Positions 29,861 through 39,100 of a stretch of 55,247 nucleotides of DNA are shown piece after piece. Both the position numbers and the translations under genes were made by a program. The notes under the pieces are model-generated. The model saw nothing but the letters and a program-made list of their open reading frames with translations, did not search any database and was not told the DNA's origin. The stretch comes from an archaeon (GTDB lineage: Archaea; Nanobdellota; Nanobdellia; Pacearchaeales; UBA284). The stretch spans positions 1-55,247 of the forward strand of contig JAUWNL010000003.1 of assembly GCA_030612665.1 (NCBI GenBank). The letters are read 5' to 3'. Numbering within the stretch: the first letter of the stretch is position 1; the number at the start of each line of letters is the position of its first letter.

Positions 29861-30228
29861 TTTTTTCTCAATCTTTTTTCAACTTTAGTAACATAATTTT
29901 CTGATCCATTAAGCCCAGTATCTTCTGTATCTGGAAAATAACCTTCTCTTTTGAATTCAGCTTCTCTGAAATCAGGAAAATCTTCTAATAGTTTATAATA
30001 AATCTTATACATTTTGTCTTCAATTCTAGCTTTTTCTAGTGTTTCTTGATCAGTTTTTCCTAGACTAGCCACATGAATAATATATGCCATTAAATTACCA
30101 ACAATATGATGATAATGTGTGAATTTATCTGAAACTCCAAATCTTTTTGGAAATTCATTTATCATCTCACGCCAGTGCAGCTCTTTCTGTTTAAATTCCT
30201 CAATAATCTTTTCTAATCCAGTTACCAT
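29857..30228 (-). CDS. Hypothetical protein, 123 aa
   Basis: Intact ORF; translationally coupled to downstream gene. Confidence 0.55.
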   Translation of the reverse strand: MVTGLEKIIEEFKQKELHWREMINEFPKRFGVSDKFTHYHHIVGNLMAYIIHVASLGKTDQETLEKARIEDKMYKIYYKLLEDFPDFREAEFKREGYFPDTEDTGLNGSENYVTKVEKRLRKK

Positions 30229-30310
30229 AGAAATTGTCCTAAGAATGATTTTATAAACTTATTGTTTTACTTCAATCTTCTTAATTCCCATCTCCTTCAA
30301 CTGGGCTTTC

Positions 30311-31522
30311 TTAAAGCAATAACCATTTCCAAACTGGTCGCACAATCAACTTTTTGCCCCCAACCAAGAACTCATCTTCTTGATTAAAAGTCAAAATTAA
30401 ACCCTCACTTAAACTAAACCTCTTTAAAGCATTTACTAATCCTTCTATTTCCCTGTCTTTATTTTCTTCAGTTAAATCAAAACAAACTTGAATTGCCCCA
30501 GTAATTTTATCTTTTTCTTTGACTACAAAATCACATTCATTTTTTTCCTGAAAATAAAAAATATTTTTGAATCTTCTTCTCAAGCCTAAGAAAACAGCAT
30601 TTTCTAGCATCTTTCCTTTATCCTTTGAGAAAGAAGCAGAATTTGCATAAGAGAAGCCATTATCAATTGAATAGACTTTTTTTGGATTTACTTGTTGCTG
30701 CTTGTATGAATAACTAAATCTTGGGATTGTGAATATTAAATAAGAATTCTCGAAATGAGATATATAATCAATAACACTCTGAACTGACTTGATTTTAAAC
30801 ATCTTCTTTATAGAATTATAAGAGAATTCTTTTCCTACATTGCTAATGAGATAAACTGCAATTTTGTTAAGTACATCTGTATTTTTTATGCCAAACCTGA
30901 CAGCAACATCTTTCATAACTACATCTGAAAGCAGCTCATGATTAATAGCAGGATCATCTTTTTTCAGATATTCTGGAAAACCTCCTTTGTTCAAATATTC
31001 CTCGAAAGATTCTGCTGACGGCCTCTTCTTTTTCATATCCAAAAATTCCCTATATGAAAATGGAAATAATTCTAACTGTAGGTGCCTGCCAGTCAGTTTT
31101 GTTCCGAGCTCAGTGCTTAACAGAGAGGCATTAGAACCTGTTATCAAGACTTTTTCCTTTTTGTCAATCAAATATCTTATGAATTTCTCCCATTTTTTAA
31201 TGTTCTGGATTTCATCAAAAAAATATATTCCTCCTTCACCATATAACTCTTTCATTATCTGCTCGGCTTTGTTAAAATCAGAAAGCTCAAAATCCCCCAA
31301 TCTGGGGTCTTCAAGATTGAGATAGCAGCCTCTTTTCTGTTTTTTTAAAATCTGGTGGAGAAAAGTGCTTTTTCCACATCTCCTTATTCCTGTAATCAAA
31401 AGAGCAAAGGAGTCCCTAATTTTAATGTCTTTTATTTTCTCTCTCAAAATGCCAAGATCTAATCTGTTTAAAGACTCTCTTTGCGCAAGTATTACTTCTT
31501 TAAGCATGTCACGTGTTATCAT
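30311..31522 (-). CDS. AAA-family ATPase with DUF4143-like C-terminus
   Basis: LLITGIRRCGKSTFLHQIL, IYFFDEIQNIKKWEKFIRYLID, VLITGSNASLLSTELGTKLTGRHLQLELFPFSYREFL. Confidence 0.9.
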   Translation of the reverse strand: MITRDMLKEVILAQRESLNRLDLGILREKIKDIKIRDSFALLITGIRRCGKSTFLHQILKKQKRGCYLNLEDPRLGDFELSDFNKAEQIMKELYGEGGIYFFDEIQNIKKWEKFIRYLIDKKEKVLITGSNASLLSTELGTKLTGRHLQLELFPFSYREFLDMKKKRPSAESFEEYLNKGGFPEYLKKDDPAINHELLSDVVMKDVAVRFGIKNTDVLNKIAVYLISNVGKEFSYNSIKKMFKIKSVQSVIDYISHFENSYLIFTIPRFSYSYKQQQVNPKKVYSIDNGFSYANSASFSKDKGKMLENAVFLGLRRRFKNIFYFQEKNECDFVVKEKDKITGAIQVCFDLTEENKDREIEGLVNALKRFSLSEGLILTFNQEDEFLVGGKKLIVRPVWKWLLL

Positions 31523-31576
31523 AGGATTATAGTGTTCATAAGATATATAAATCTTTCTATTAGCAGTAGAAACTAT

Positions 31577-31595
31577 TTTCTATTTAGAATAGAAA
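31577..31595. repeat. Inverted repeat upstream of DUF4143 ATPase
   Basis: TTTCTATT-TAG-AATAGAAA. Confidence 0.45.
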
Positions 31596-31724
31596 CTTTA
31601 ATCTCCAGAGAAAATTTAGAGCTGAAGTGATTGAAGTGACAGAGTTGTAAGAGAAGTTCGCGCCATTTTCCAACAGCTTATAAGAAAGTCAATTAAATCA
31701 ATCTTCTTCTTTCTCTCACCTATC

Positions 31725-32984
31725 TTACTTCACTTCTTTTATCTCCTTTATCCCCATTTCTTTGAGCTGACTTTTGGGAATTCTCCTAATGAGTTTTTTC
31801 ATATCAAAAATCTTTCTCTGTGCTTTAGCATATAATCTCTTGTTCTTTACAAAGGTTTTTTTCCATGTTTTTTTGAATTTCTTAATATGTTTTTCAGGGA
31901 TATTCAATGGAGGCCCAGCAATAACATAATTTTTTTCTGGTTCTTTGTAAATAAAATAAAATTTTGCTTCTAGATTTTTCTCAGAAAATCCAAAAATACT
32001 TCTTATAACTTTAAAACCATTTTTTTTAAGAATAAATTGCAGATATTCATAGAATTTCCTTGTTTTGCTACCAGCAACATCAACTTTCTTTTTTAATGTA
32101 GTAACTTGAATTGTCACAAATTTTGCTTTGTTTCTCTTTGTTTCTTTCTTTAATGCTTCAATGTTTATTTCATGTTTAAAAAAATATGATTCTGAAGATC
32201 TTTTCAAGTATTTTTTGGCGACTTTAATAAATTTTTCAAGTGTCTTAAAACTAAGAGCAGCTGCAGCATTCCTATCTTTCTGAACAGGATCAATAAGAAT
32301 GATTGGTGAATGAAGTTTTGCTTTGTTTAATGAATGCATTACTTGTGCTTTGCTTGAATAATATTTCTTAGGATCAATAACTATTTTTTCTTTTCCATTC
32401 CATTTTGTCATTGCTCTTAGGAACTTCATGAATGAGCCATAATAACAAACAAGAACTTCAAGAACATAACCACTAAATCCGCGGATGTAGGATTCAGCTC
32501 CATAACAATCAGCACTATAGCTAAATGCCTTGGCAAGCCTAATTTCATCAGCAAGTTTCTTATTCTTTTTTATCTTACTTAGAATATAAGTGACATGAAG
32601 AGGCGAGACATCAGTAATATTTACTGCTTCTTCTGCTTTCTTGATTTTAAGTATTGGAACTAATTCAATTGTAATTTTATTGATTTTGACTTGAAAATAA
32701 TCCCTAGAACCATGAAGTCTTATTGCCTTGATTTTATGTTTTTTTAAAATCTTGCTTAGAAAATCAGCAAGTTTATGGCTCTGCTTAGCCATCTTATAAG
32801 GAAACATGACAAAAACATCCACATCATAACCTTTATCTCTCTTGACAAGAGTTTTCTTGGCATAACTTCCTCCAATAAAAAGTTCTATTCCTCTGCCTTT
32901 AATCTTCATAACTCTGTTTAGAGCTTCTTTTATCTCATCAAGATCTTTTTTCTCAGGCCTTATTTTTTCAAATACTTTTTTCAT
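31725..32984 (-). CDS. cca: CCA-adding enzyme (archaeal class I tRNA nucleotidyltransferase)
   Basis: IRPEKKDLDEIKEALNRVMK...ELFIGGSYAKKTLVKRDKGYDVDVFVMFP; catalytic GS...DVD. Confidence 0.93.
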   Translation of the reverse strand: MKKVFEKIRPEKKDLDEIKEALNRVMKIKGRGIELFIGGSYAKKTLVKRDKGYDVDVFVMFPYKMAKQSHKLADFLSKILKKHKIKAIRLHGSRDYFQVKINKITIELVPILKIKKAEEAVNITDVSPLHVTYILSKIKKNKKLADEIRLAKAFSYSADCYGAESYIRGFSGYVLEVLVCYYGSFMKFLRAMTKWNGKEKIVIDPKKYYSSKAQVMHSLNKAKLHSPIILIDPVQKDRNAAAALSFKTLEKFIKVAKKYLKRSSESYFFKHEINIEALKKETKRNKAKFVTIQVTTLKKKVDVAGSKTRKFYEYLQFILKKNGFKVIRSIFGFSEKNLEAKFYFIYKEPEKNYVIAGPPLNIPEKHIKKFKKTWKKTFVKNKRLYAKAQRKIFDMKKLIRRIPKSQLKEMGIKEIKEVK

Positions 32985-32986
32985 AC

Positions 32987-33400
32987 TTATTTCAACCCCT
33001 TTTTAATTATATAAATTAATTCCTTTATATCTTTTTCTAATTCTTCTGTAATTGAATGGAAAACAATTTCATCATCTATACTGCCATACTCATGAGCAAT
33101 TATATTTCTCATACTCTTTGCGTCTTTAAGTTTTTCTGTAAGTTCAGACGAAATTATTTTATTTTGTAAAAGAATATCAAATGCATGTAAATCACTTTCT
33201 GGAAGAGATAACCTTCTTTCTTTAATAAATAAAAATGTTAAATCAATTACTGCTTCTATAATTATTTCAGCATATCTCTCACATGCAGCTTTTGCCTTTA
33301 AATCGTGAATATATTCTTTTAGATTAATTGGTCTTATTTCATTAAGTTCAGATAAATATTTTTCTATATCTTTAATTTTATCTTTAATTCTTTCGTTCAT
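32987..33400 (-). CDS. hepT: HepT-like HEPN ribonuclease toxin (DUF86)
   Basis: SMRNIIAHEYGSID (RxxxxHxY); stop lies 2 nt from cca ATG. Confidence 0.9.
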   Translation of the reverse strand: MNERIKDKIKDIEKYLSELNEIRPINLKEYIHDLKAKAACERYAEIIIEAVIDLTFLFIKERRLSLPESDLHAFDILLQNKIISSELTEKLKDAKSMRNIIAHEYGSIDDEIVFHSITEELEKDIKELIYIIKKGLK

Positions 33401-33890
33401 ATAAAACTTTCCCCTTATTATCAATTTCTTTTTTTATTTTATCTGGAAGAATATTATAAACCTGTATTTCTATTTTTTTGTTTACTTTTCTTAAAATATC
33501 TAATCTAAATTGCATAGCTTCTTTTTTTGTAATTTGAAAAAATTCTACTGCAAGGTCTATATCAGAAGATAAAGTTAACTGGCGTTCTACTATTGACCCA
33601 AACAAAATAATTCTTTTTATTCTTTTGAAATATTTGCTTTCTAGAATAACTTCTTTTGCTTCGGAAATCATCTCTTTGATTATTGCTCCATGTTTGAGTT
33701 GAAAATCCTTAACAAATGGTGCAAGTGCATTAATTGCTTCAAACTTTTTTCTTATATCTCGAGAAAGCCTTGTTTTTTCTGAAGCTTTCAAACTCACTCC
33801 AAGCAATTGCTTCTCAATAATCTTTAACTCTCTCTTTCCAAATATTTTCCTTAGATTTTCGTCCTTTTTAACAACACTTAATAAATTCAT
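33384..33890 (-). CDS. mntA: MntA-like nucleotidyltransferase antitoxin
   Basis: RIILFGSIVERQLTLSSDIDLAVEF (GS-X10-DXD); overlaps hepT. Confidence 0.9.
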   Translation of the reverse strand: MNLLSVVKKDENLRKIFGKRELKIIEKQLLGVSLKASEKTRLSRDIRKKFEAINALAPFVKDFQLKHGAIIKEMISEAKEVILESKYFKRIKRIILFGSIVERQLTLSSDIDLAVEFFQITKKEAMQFRLDILRKVNKKIEIQVYNILPDKIKKEIDNKGKVLYERKN

Positions 33891-33906
33891 TTTATTATCT
33901 CCATTG

Positions 33907-33921
33907 TGATAATAGTTATCA
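33907..33921. promoter_or_regulatory. Inverted repeat between TATA-like box and mntA start
   Basis: TGATAA-TAG-TTATCA; TATA-like TTTAAATATA further upstream. Confidence 0.45.
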
Positions 33922-33999
33922 GCATAGCGATATATTTAAATCTTTCTTTTCTGGCCTTATTTTTTCTAATACTTTTTTCATTTCAGTTTCTTTTCTCAT
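33919..33999 (-). pseudogene. Truncated 5' remnant of cca
   Basis: ATG at 33999 encodes MRKETEMKKVLEKIRPEKKDLNISLC*; MKKVLEKIRPEKKDL matches cca start MKKVFEKIRPEKKDL (41/48 nt identical, 33934-33981 vs 32937-32984). Confidence 0.85.
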
Positions 34000-34111
34000 A
34001 TAACCTCAAAAGAATTGAAATTTAAAAAAGCTTGGTTATTCTCTTAATTATACTAACGAGTATATTGCCAAAAAATATTTAAGATAAGAATTTCTTTTAT
34101 TTTATATTAAA

Positions 34112-34897
34112 ATGACAAACTTTCATTTTGGTCCTGCTGGTCTCGGTGGTGTTAAAGAAGCAATTGGAAATCTTGAAAGATACAAGAAATTAGGTCTTGA
34201 TGCCTGTGAAATTGCTTTTACTTATCAAGTTTATATAAAGAAAAATTCTGATGCCAAAAAGATTGGCAAGGCTGCACAGAGGTTAGGAATAAAGCTTAGT
34301 ATTCATGCTCCTTATTATATTAACCTCGCAAGTAAAGAAAAGAAAAAGATTGAGGCAAGCAAAAGAAGAATTCTTGATTGTTGTGAGAAAGCTCATTGGC
34401 TTGGAGCAGATTATGTTGTGTTTCATGCAGCTTATTATAGTGGCAGGAATGAACAAGAAATTTATGAAATTGTCAAGAAAGAAATAATTGATATGCAGAA
34501 AATTATTAAACAGCGAAATTGGAAAGTGAAACTTTGTCCTGAAACAACTGGCAAGAAAAGCCAGTTTGGCTCGCTTGATGAATTGCTTAGACTTGCCAAA
34601 GAAACAGGATGCTTTTTTTGTGTTGATTTTGCTCATCTTCTTGCACGTGATGGAAAGATTAATTATGATTCAGTTTTTGGAAAGCTAAAAAATCTTGTGC
34701 ATATTCATTCTCATTTTTCTGGAATAGTTTATGGCAAGAAAGGTGAACAGAGACATGTTGTTACTGATAGTGAGAAACTTTTGCAATTGCTGAGATTTGC
34801 CAAGAAAAATCATGTCAAAGACATTACAATTATTAATGAAAGTCCTGATCCTGTTGGAGATTCAATTAAGGGCCTGAAGATGGCTTCTAAACTGTAA
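34112..34897 (+). CDS. nfo: Deoxyribonuclease/endonuclease IV (AP endonuclease family 2)
   Basis: LSIHAPYYINLAS, DYVVFHAAYY, CPETTGKKSQFGSLDELLRLA, FCVDFAHLLARDG, HIHSHFSG. Confidence 0.92.
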   Translation: MTNFHFGPAGLGGVKEAIGNLERYKKLGLDACEIAFTYQVYIKKNSDAKKIGKAAQRLGIKLSIHAPYYINLASKEKKKIEASKRRILDCCEKAHWLGADYVVFHAAYYSGRNEQEIYEIVKKEIIDMQKIIKQRNWKVKLCPETTGKKSQFGSLDELLRLAKETGCFFCVDFAHLLARDGKINYDSVFGKLKNLVHIHSHFSGIVYGKKGEQRHVVTDSEKLLQLLRFAKKNHVKDITIINESPDPVGDSIKGLKMASKL

Positions 34898-34954
34898 TTT
34901 TTCTTTATTTTCCTTTTCCGACGCTATTTTTACAAGTTTTTCTTGATATTATTA

Positions 34955-34976
34955 GTTACCACTTGTGTTGGGTAAC
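34955..34976. promoter_or_regulatory. Inverted repeat upstream of S-layer-like gene promoter
   Basis: GTTACC-N10-GGTAAC, about 17 bp upstream of BRE/TATA. Confidence 0.4.
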
Positions 34977-34992
34977 AAATAACCGAACAATA

Positions 34993-35005
34993 GAAAGCTT
35001 TATAA
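34993..35005 (+). promoter_or_regulatory. BRE/TATA promoter element of S-layer-like gene
   Basis: GAAAGCTTTATAAG-like element, shared core with thermosome promoter. Confidence 0.55.
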
Positions 35006-35112
35006 GGCATTATCACTTGAAAATAGCAACACATTTTTAGTTTACATGAACTCCATGCAGGCTAAAAAAATTATAAAAAATTAAATTAAACTAAAAAACA
35101 AAAAAACAAAAA

Positions 35113-36480
35113 ATGAAAAGCAAACTTGGTTTGTTTTTTGTCTTATTCACCGCTTTAGTAGCAGTATTTGCTGGCGCTATAACTGTATCAGCTCTTGAAC
35201 AAGTTGATATAAAAGAAATGACAGTTTATGTTGATGGTGAACTTACTTGGTATGGCTATTGTACATACAATGGCATAAGAATCGCTCCAAACCATGAACT
35301 TCCATATATTGATGGCGGACGTGGCTGGGAATGTGAAAGTATCCAGTATAGTATTCCATCAATTGAACGTGATGAAGTACTTCCTGTAAAGGTTGTATTC
35401 ACACCACAAGAAAGTCATGACGAAGTTGTTGTTAAGAGTTGGATAAATGGTTATAGAGAAGACATAGAAGATGAAACTGCAAGATTTGATATGTTTAAGG
35501 ATTACACCTACAACAAGTATCTTTATTTGGATATTCCTTCAGATATAGATGCTAAGGAACGTTACACTCTTTATGTAGAAATACATGATAGTGAAGTTTT
35601 CGAAGGTGTTTTCAAAGCACAAATTGATCTTCAGGTTCAAAAAATCTCAAATGTTCTTGATATAAAGTCTGTTGAATTTTATGCTGGTCGTGATATTTGC
35701 GGCTGTTATAAAGAACAGATAAGCAAGGGAATTTGTGGAGAATGCTATGTTGATTTCGAAGCTGGTTCAACCTTATATGCTGATGTTGTTGTAAAAAACA
35801 TGGGCAGTCAAACTCAAAAGGATGTTTACATCACAATGAGTGTAGCTGGCGAATGTATTGAAAGAACAGTTTATTTAGGAGATCTTAATGCAGGTGAGAC
35901 TGAAAAAGTCACACTTTACATTATATTGCCTGATCAAGCTGGAACTTATGAAATAGAAGTTGAAACTTTCAATGATGATGTTAGTGCAAAGATTGAACAA
36001 ACTCTTACTGTAGCTGAAAGTGAAGCAGATGTTAGCATTATACTTGAACAAACAAGAAATAATGTTGTACAAGGCGGAAGTGCTGTTTACAGTGTTTATG
36101 TTGCAAACACAGGTTCAGCTGAAACTTTCATAGTTTCAGTAGAAGGAACAAGTGGTTGGGCAACTGCTCAGGTTAACCCTGTAACTTTCACTCTTGGTGA
36201 AGGTCAGAGTAAACTTGTTAACATATATTTGAATGTAAACGAAGAAGCTCTTGCTGCTGAACATCAATTCACAGTTAAGGTATCTTACGGTGGAGAAGTA
36301 AAAAGCTATAATTTCAGTGCAAATGTTACTGAAACTCCAGGACTTGAACTTAAGTACTTACTTTTAATAATTGGTATAGTACTTGCAGTTGCTATTTTAG
36401 TATTGTTAATCTTACTTTTAACTAGTAAGAATGGCAAGTCTAGGATAGAAAAGCCTGAAGAAGAATATAGCTATTACTAA
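35113..36480 (+). CDS. Putative S-layer/cell-surface protein, signal peptide and C-terminal TM
   Basis: MKSKLGLFFVLFTALVAVFAGAITVSA; CARDB/NEW3-like Ig repeats; C-terminal LLLIIGIVLAVAILVLLILLL. Confidence 0.75.
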   Translation: MKSKLGLFFVLFTALVAVFAGAITVSALEQVDIKEMTVYVDGELTWYGYCTYNGIRIAPNHELPYIDGGRGWECESIQYSIPSIERDEVLPVKVVFTPQESHDEVVVKSWINGYREDIEDETARFDMFKDYTYNKYLYLDIPSDIDAKERYTLYVEIHDSEVFEGVFKAQIDLQVQKISNVLDIKSVEFYAGRDICGCYKEQISKGICGECYVDFEAGSTLYADVVVKNMGSQTQKDVYITMSVAGECIERTVYLGDLNAGETEKVTLYIILPDQAGTYEIEVETFNDDVSAKIEQTLTVAESEADVSIILEQTRNNVVQGGSAVYSVYVANTGSAETFIVSVEGTSGWATAQVNPVTFTLGEGQSKLVNIYLNVNEEALAAEHQFTVKVSYGGEVKSYNFSANVTETPGLELKYLLLIIGIVLAVAILVLLILLLTSKNGKSRIEKPEEEYSYY

Positions 36481-36508
36481 CAAGACAAGAACAACAAACA
36501 AAACAACC

Positions 36509-36590
36509 AGTTATTTTTTTCTTTTTTTTCTTTTTTAAATTTTTTTTCTTTTTTTCTTTATTTTTTATTTTCTTTATTTTTTTTATCATG
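36509..36590 (+). terminator. Poly-T rich transcription terminator region
   Basis: Multiple long T tracts directly after the S-layer-like gene. Confidence 0.6.
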
Positions 36591-36698
36591 ATTTTTCTAT
36601 AATCTCCCATATTTTCTCTTTATTTGAAAACAAAAGTATATTTTCTCTTATAATATTTAATTTATAATAATCTTTATATATGATTTTTTGTTATTTTT

Positions 36699-36731
36699 GC
36701 TATTGATTTTGCTATCGATTTACTATCGATA
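36699..36731 (+). repeat. 12-nt imperfect tandem repeat in leader of surface protein gene
   Basis: GCTATTGATTTT-GCTATCGATTTA-CTATCGATA. Confidence 0.6.
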
Positions 36732-36757
36732 TAGTGATAAAAAAGATAATAAGAAAA

Positions 36758-39088
36758 ATGACAAAAATACCAAAGAAATTTTTATTGGCGTCTGTGTTTC
36801 TATTGTTATTAATCCCAATTATTCCCCTCGTAGCAGCTGATTTTTCTATAGAAACAGAAATGACTACTAATTCTGTATGCCCAACCCATACAATTCTTAT
36901 ACAAGATATAGTAACTAGTACTGTGAATGCTCCATACAGTGTGACAATCACAGGTCCTGCTGCGTCATTCACAACTGCAGTGCCTCCAGGTTTTTATCTT
37001 GAAGCAGGCCAGAGCCAAACTGTTTTCTTATATATAACACCTCCAAGTAGCACCATGCCTAACACATATGAATTAATTGTTACTATTGAAAGCCAAGGCA
37101 CAAGCAAACAAGTAACTCATGATATTATTGTTGAAAATTGTCATAGTACGTCATTAACAGCCTCACCAAAGACAATTGAGATTTGTTCATGTGATGAAAC
37201 TGACGTTATTCTTACTCTTGAGAATCAGGGAGAGTATCTTGAAGAATATGAATTATCTGCTGAAGGTTTTGCAAGCAGCTGGATAACTCTATCTTCTGAT
37301 GAAATTGACTTGCTGCCTGATAGCAGCATAGATCTTACTGCACATATCCAAGTTCCTTGTGGAAAAGCAGGAGATTATGAAATCACTTTTAATGTTGAAT
37401 CAAAAAATTCTATAGCAGAAGCATCTGACAATGTTCTTATCAAAGTTTATCCTTGTTATGATTTTATTATTAGTACAGAAAAAACTCTTTATGAAGTATG
37501 TGAGAAAAATGATATAATAATTCCTGTTTCAATTAAAAATCTTGGAACTCAAGATAACACTTATAAAATAAATTTTGATGGTCCAAATTGGGCAAGTATT
37601 GATATGAAAGAAATCTCAATCAACAAAGGAGAATCAGACTCATTCAATATAAATGTAGCCCCACCATTAAGAACAACAGGTCAGTTCACACTCGAATTAG
37701 AAATAATGTCAATAAATGGCAAAGTCATAAAAAAAGAAGAAATCACAATTGATTCAATAAAATGTTATGATTTTTCTATAAGTATTGAAGAAGAACAAGA
37801 AATAATTTGTAATGGTCTTAGCACTACTTACGCTATTGATCTTAAAAACTATGGCAAGTTTGATGCAACATACTCCATAGTTCTTGAAGGACCTTCATGG
37901 GCAACTCTCAGCCAAGATGAAATTTTCTTAAATCCTAATGAAAAGAAATCACTAACACTTACTGTTGCACCCCCAGAAAATACTTTTGCTCAATCTTATG
38001 AAATAAAAATAAAAGCAACAGACCAAGAAACAAAGCTTAGTGGAGAAGATTCTTTGAGTGTTACAACAGCTACACAAAAACAATGTTATCAACCTTTCAT
38101 TACAACTGAAAAAGAAATCTTTGAAGTAGCACGAGACAATACTGCTACAGCATTATTTATAATTGAAAACAAAGGAACTCAAGAAGGAATTTATGATATT
38201 GTCGTTACTGGCACAGCCACACAATTCTCCCAGATAAATCCTGGAACTATTACAATAAAACCAGCAAAAGCTGAAAATCTTTATCTTTATATTGCTCCAT
38301 CTCCAGATGTGGATCTTGGAACTTACACTGCTACTATAACAGCAAGACTCAAAGATTCGACAATTCTCGCAACAAAAACAATCACAATTAATGTTATTGA
38401 AGGAAAAGAAACAGAACCAACAGTAACACCAGCTCTTGATCTCGGAAAAATATGGGGCAATATTATAAATTTCTTCAAAGGCATTTTCACATTTGAAAAA
38501 GAACCAGAAGATGAAGTTATAATAATTGGCGAAGGCGAAGCTGAAGCTGAAGCTGAAGCAGAAAGTGAAAGCGAGGCAGAAGCTGAAGCAGAAGGAGAAT
38601 CAGAAGGCGAGGGTGAACCAGTTACTGGAACTGCTCCTTATCTTGTTAAAGACATTCCAAACATTAAAATAGGAATTAATGAAGCTTATACTCTTGACCT
38701 TAATGAATATTTTGGAGACCCAGATGATGATGCTTTATTTTATACTGCAGTCAAGCCTATCAACATAACTCTTCAAATGGTTCAAAACGTTGTAACAATA
38801 AAACCAGAGAATGGTTTTGAAGGTGAAAGAATAATTATCTTTTATGCAAGTGATGGAGTAGATACAGTAACAAGCAATGACATTACAATAACTGTTGGTC
38901 AAGCAACTGAAAAAGAAGTTGCAATAGATTTTGCAAGAATCCTAAGTGATTATAAATATTATTTTATTGGCGCTGCAATTATTATTCTCATTATCATAAT
39001 TCTTTTAAGCGGACTTGGAGAGAAAATTGTTGATTTCTTTGAAGAAGAAGTTGAAGAAAAACCAAAGAATAACAATAAGAAAAAATAA
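36758..39088 (+). CDS. Surface protein with repeated NEW3/CARDB-like Ig domains, acidic linker, C-terminal TM
   Basis: Repeating C.DFxIxTEKxxyEVCE...GTQDNTY...SW...DEI..NP units; AEAEAEAESESEAEAEAEGESEGEGEP; start refined to ATG 36758. Confidence 0.75.
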   Translation: MTKIPKKFLLASVFLLLLIPIIPLVAADFSIETEMTTNSVCPTHTILIQDIVTSTVNAPYSVTITGPAASFTTAVPPGFYLEAGQSQTVFLYITPPSSTMPNTYELIVTIESQGTSKQVTHDIIVENCHSTSLTASPKTIEICSCDETDVILTLENQGEYLEEYELSAEGFASSWITLSSDEIDLLPDSSIDLTAHIQVPCGKAGDYEITFNVESKNSIAEASDNVLIKVYPCYDFIISTEKTLYEVCEKNDIIIPVSIKNLGTQDNTYKINFDGPNWASIDMKEISINKGESDSFNINVAPPLRTTGQFTLELEIMSINGKVIKKEEITIDSIKCYDFSISIEEEQEIICNGLSTTYAIDLKNYGKFDATYSIVLEGPSWATLSQDEIFLNPNEKKSLTLTVAPPENTFAQSYEIKIKATDQETKLSGEDSLSVTTATQKQCYQPFITTEKEIFEVARDNTATALFIIENKGTQEGIYDIVVTGTATQFSQINPGTITIKPAKAENLYLYIAPSPDVDLGTYTATITARLKDSTILATKTITINVIEGKETEPTVTPALDLGKIWGNIINFFKGIFTFEKEPEDEVIIIGEGEAEAEAEAESESEAEAEAEGESEGEGEPVTGTAPYLVKDIPNIKIGINEAYTLDLNEYFGDPDDDALFYTAVKPINITLQMVQNVVTIKPENGFEGERIIIFYASDGVDTVTSNDITITVGQATEKEVAIDFARILSDYKYYFIGAAIIILIIIILLSGLGEKIVDFFEEEVEEKPKNNNKKK

Positions 39089-39100
39089 GTTTCTAGTATT

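Noticed and set aside
33384-33890. Considered mntA as a partial duplicate of cca, since both are nucleotidyltransferases
   Set aside because: Motif context and N-terminal region differ; only the separate 48-nt remnant upstream matches cca.
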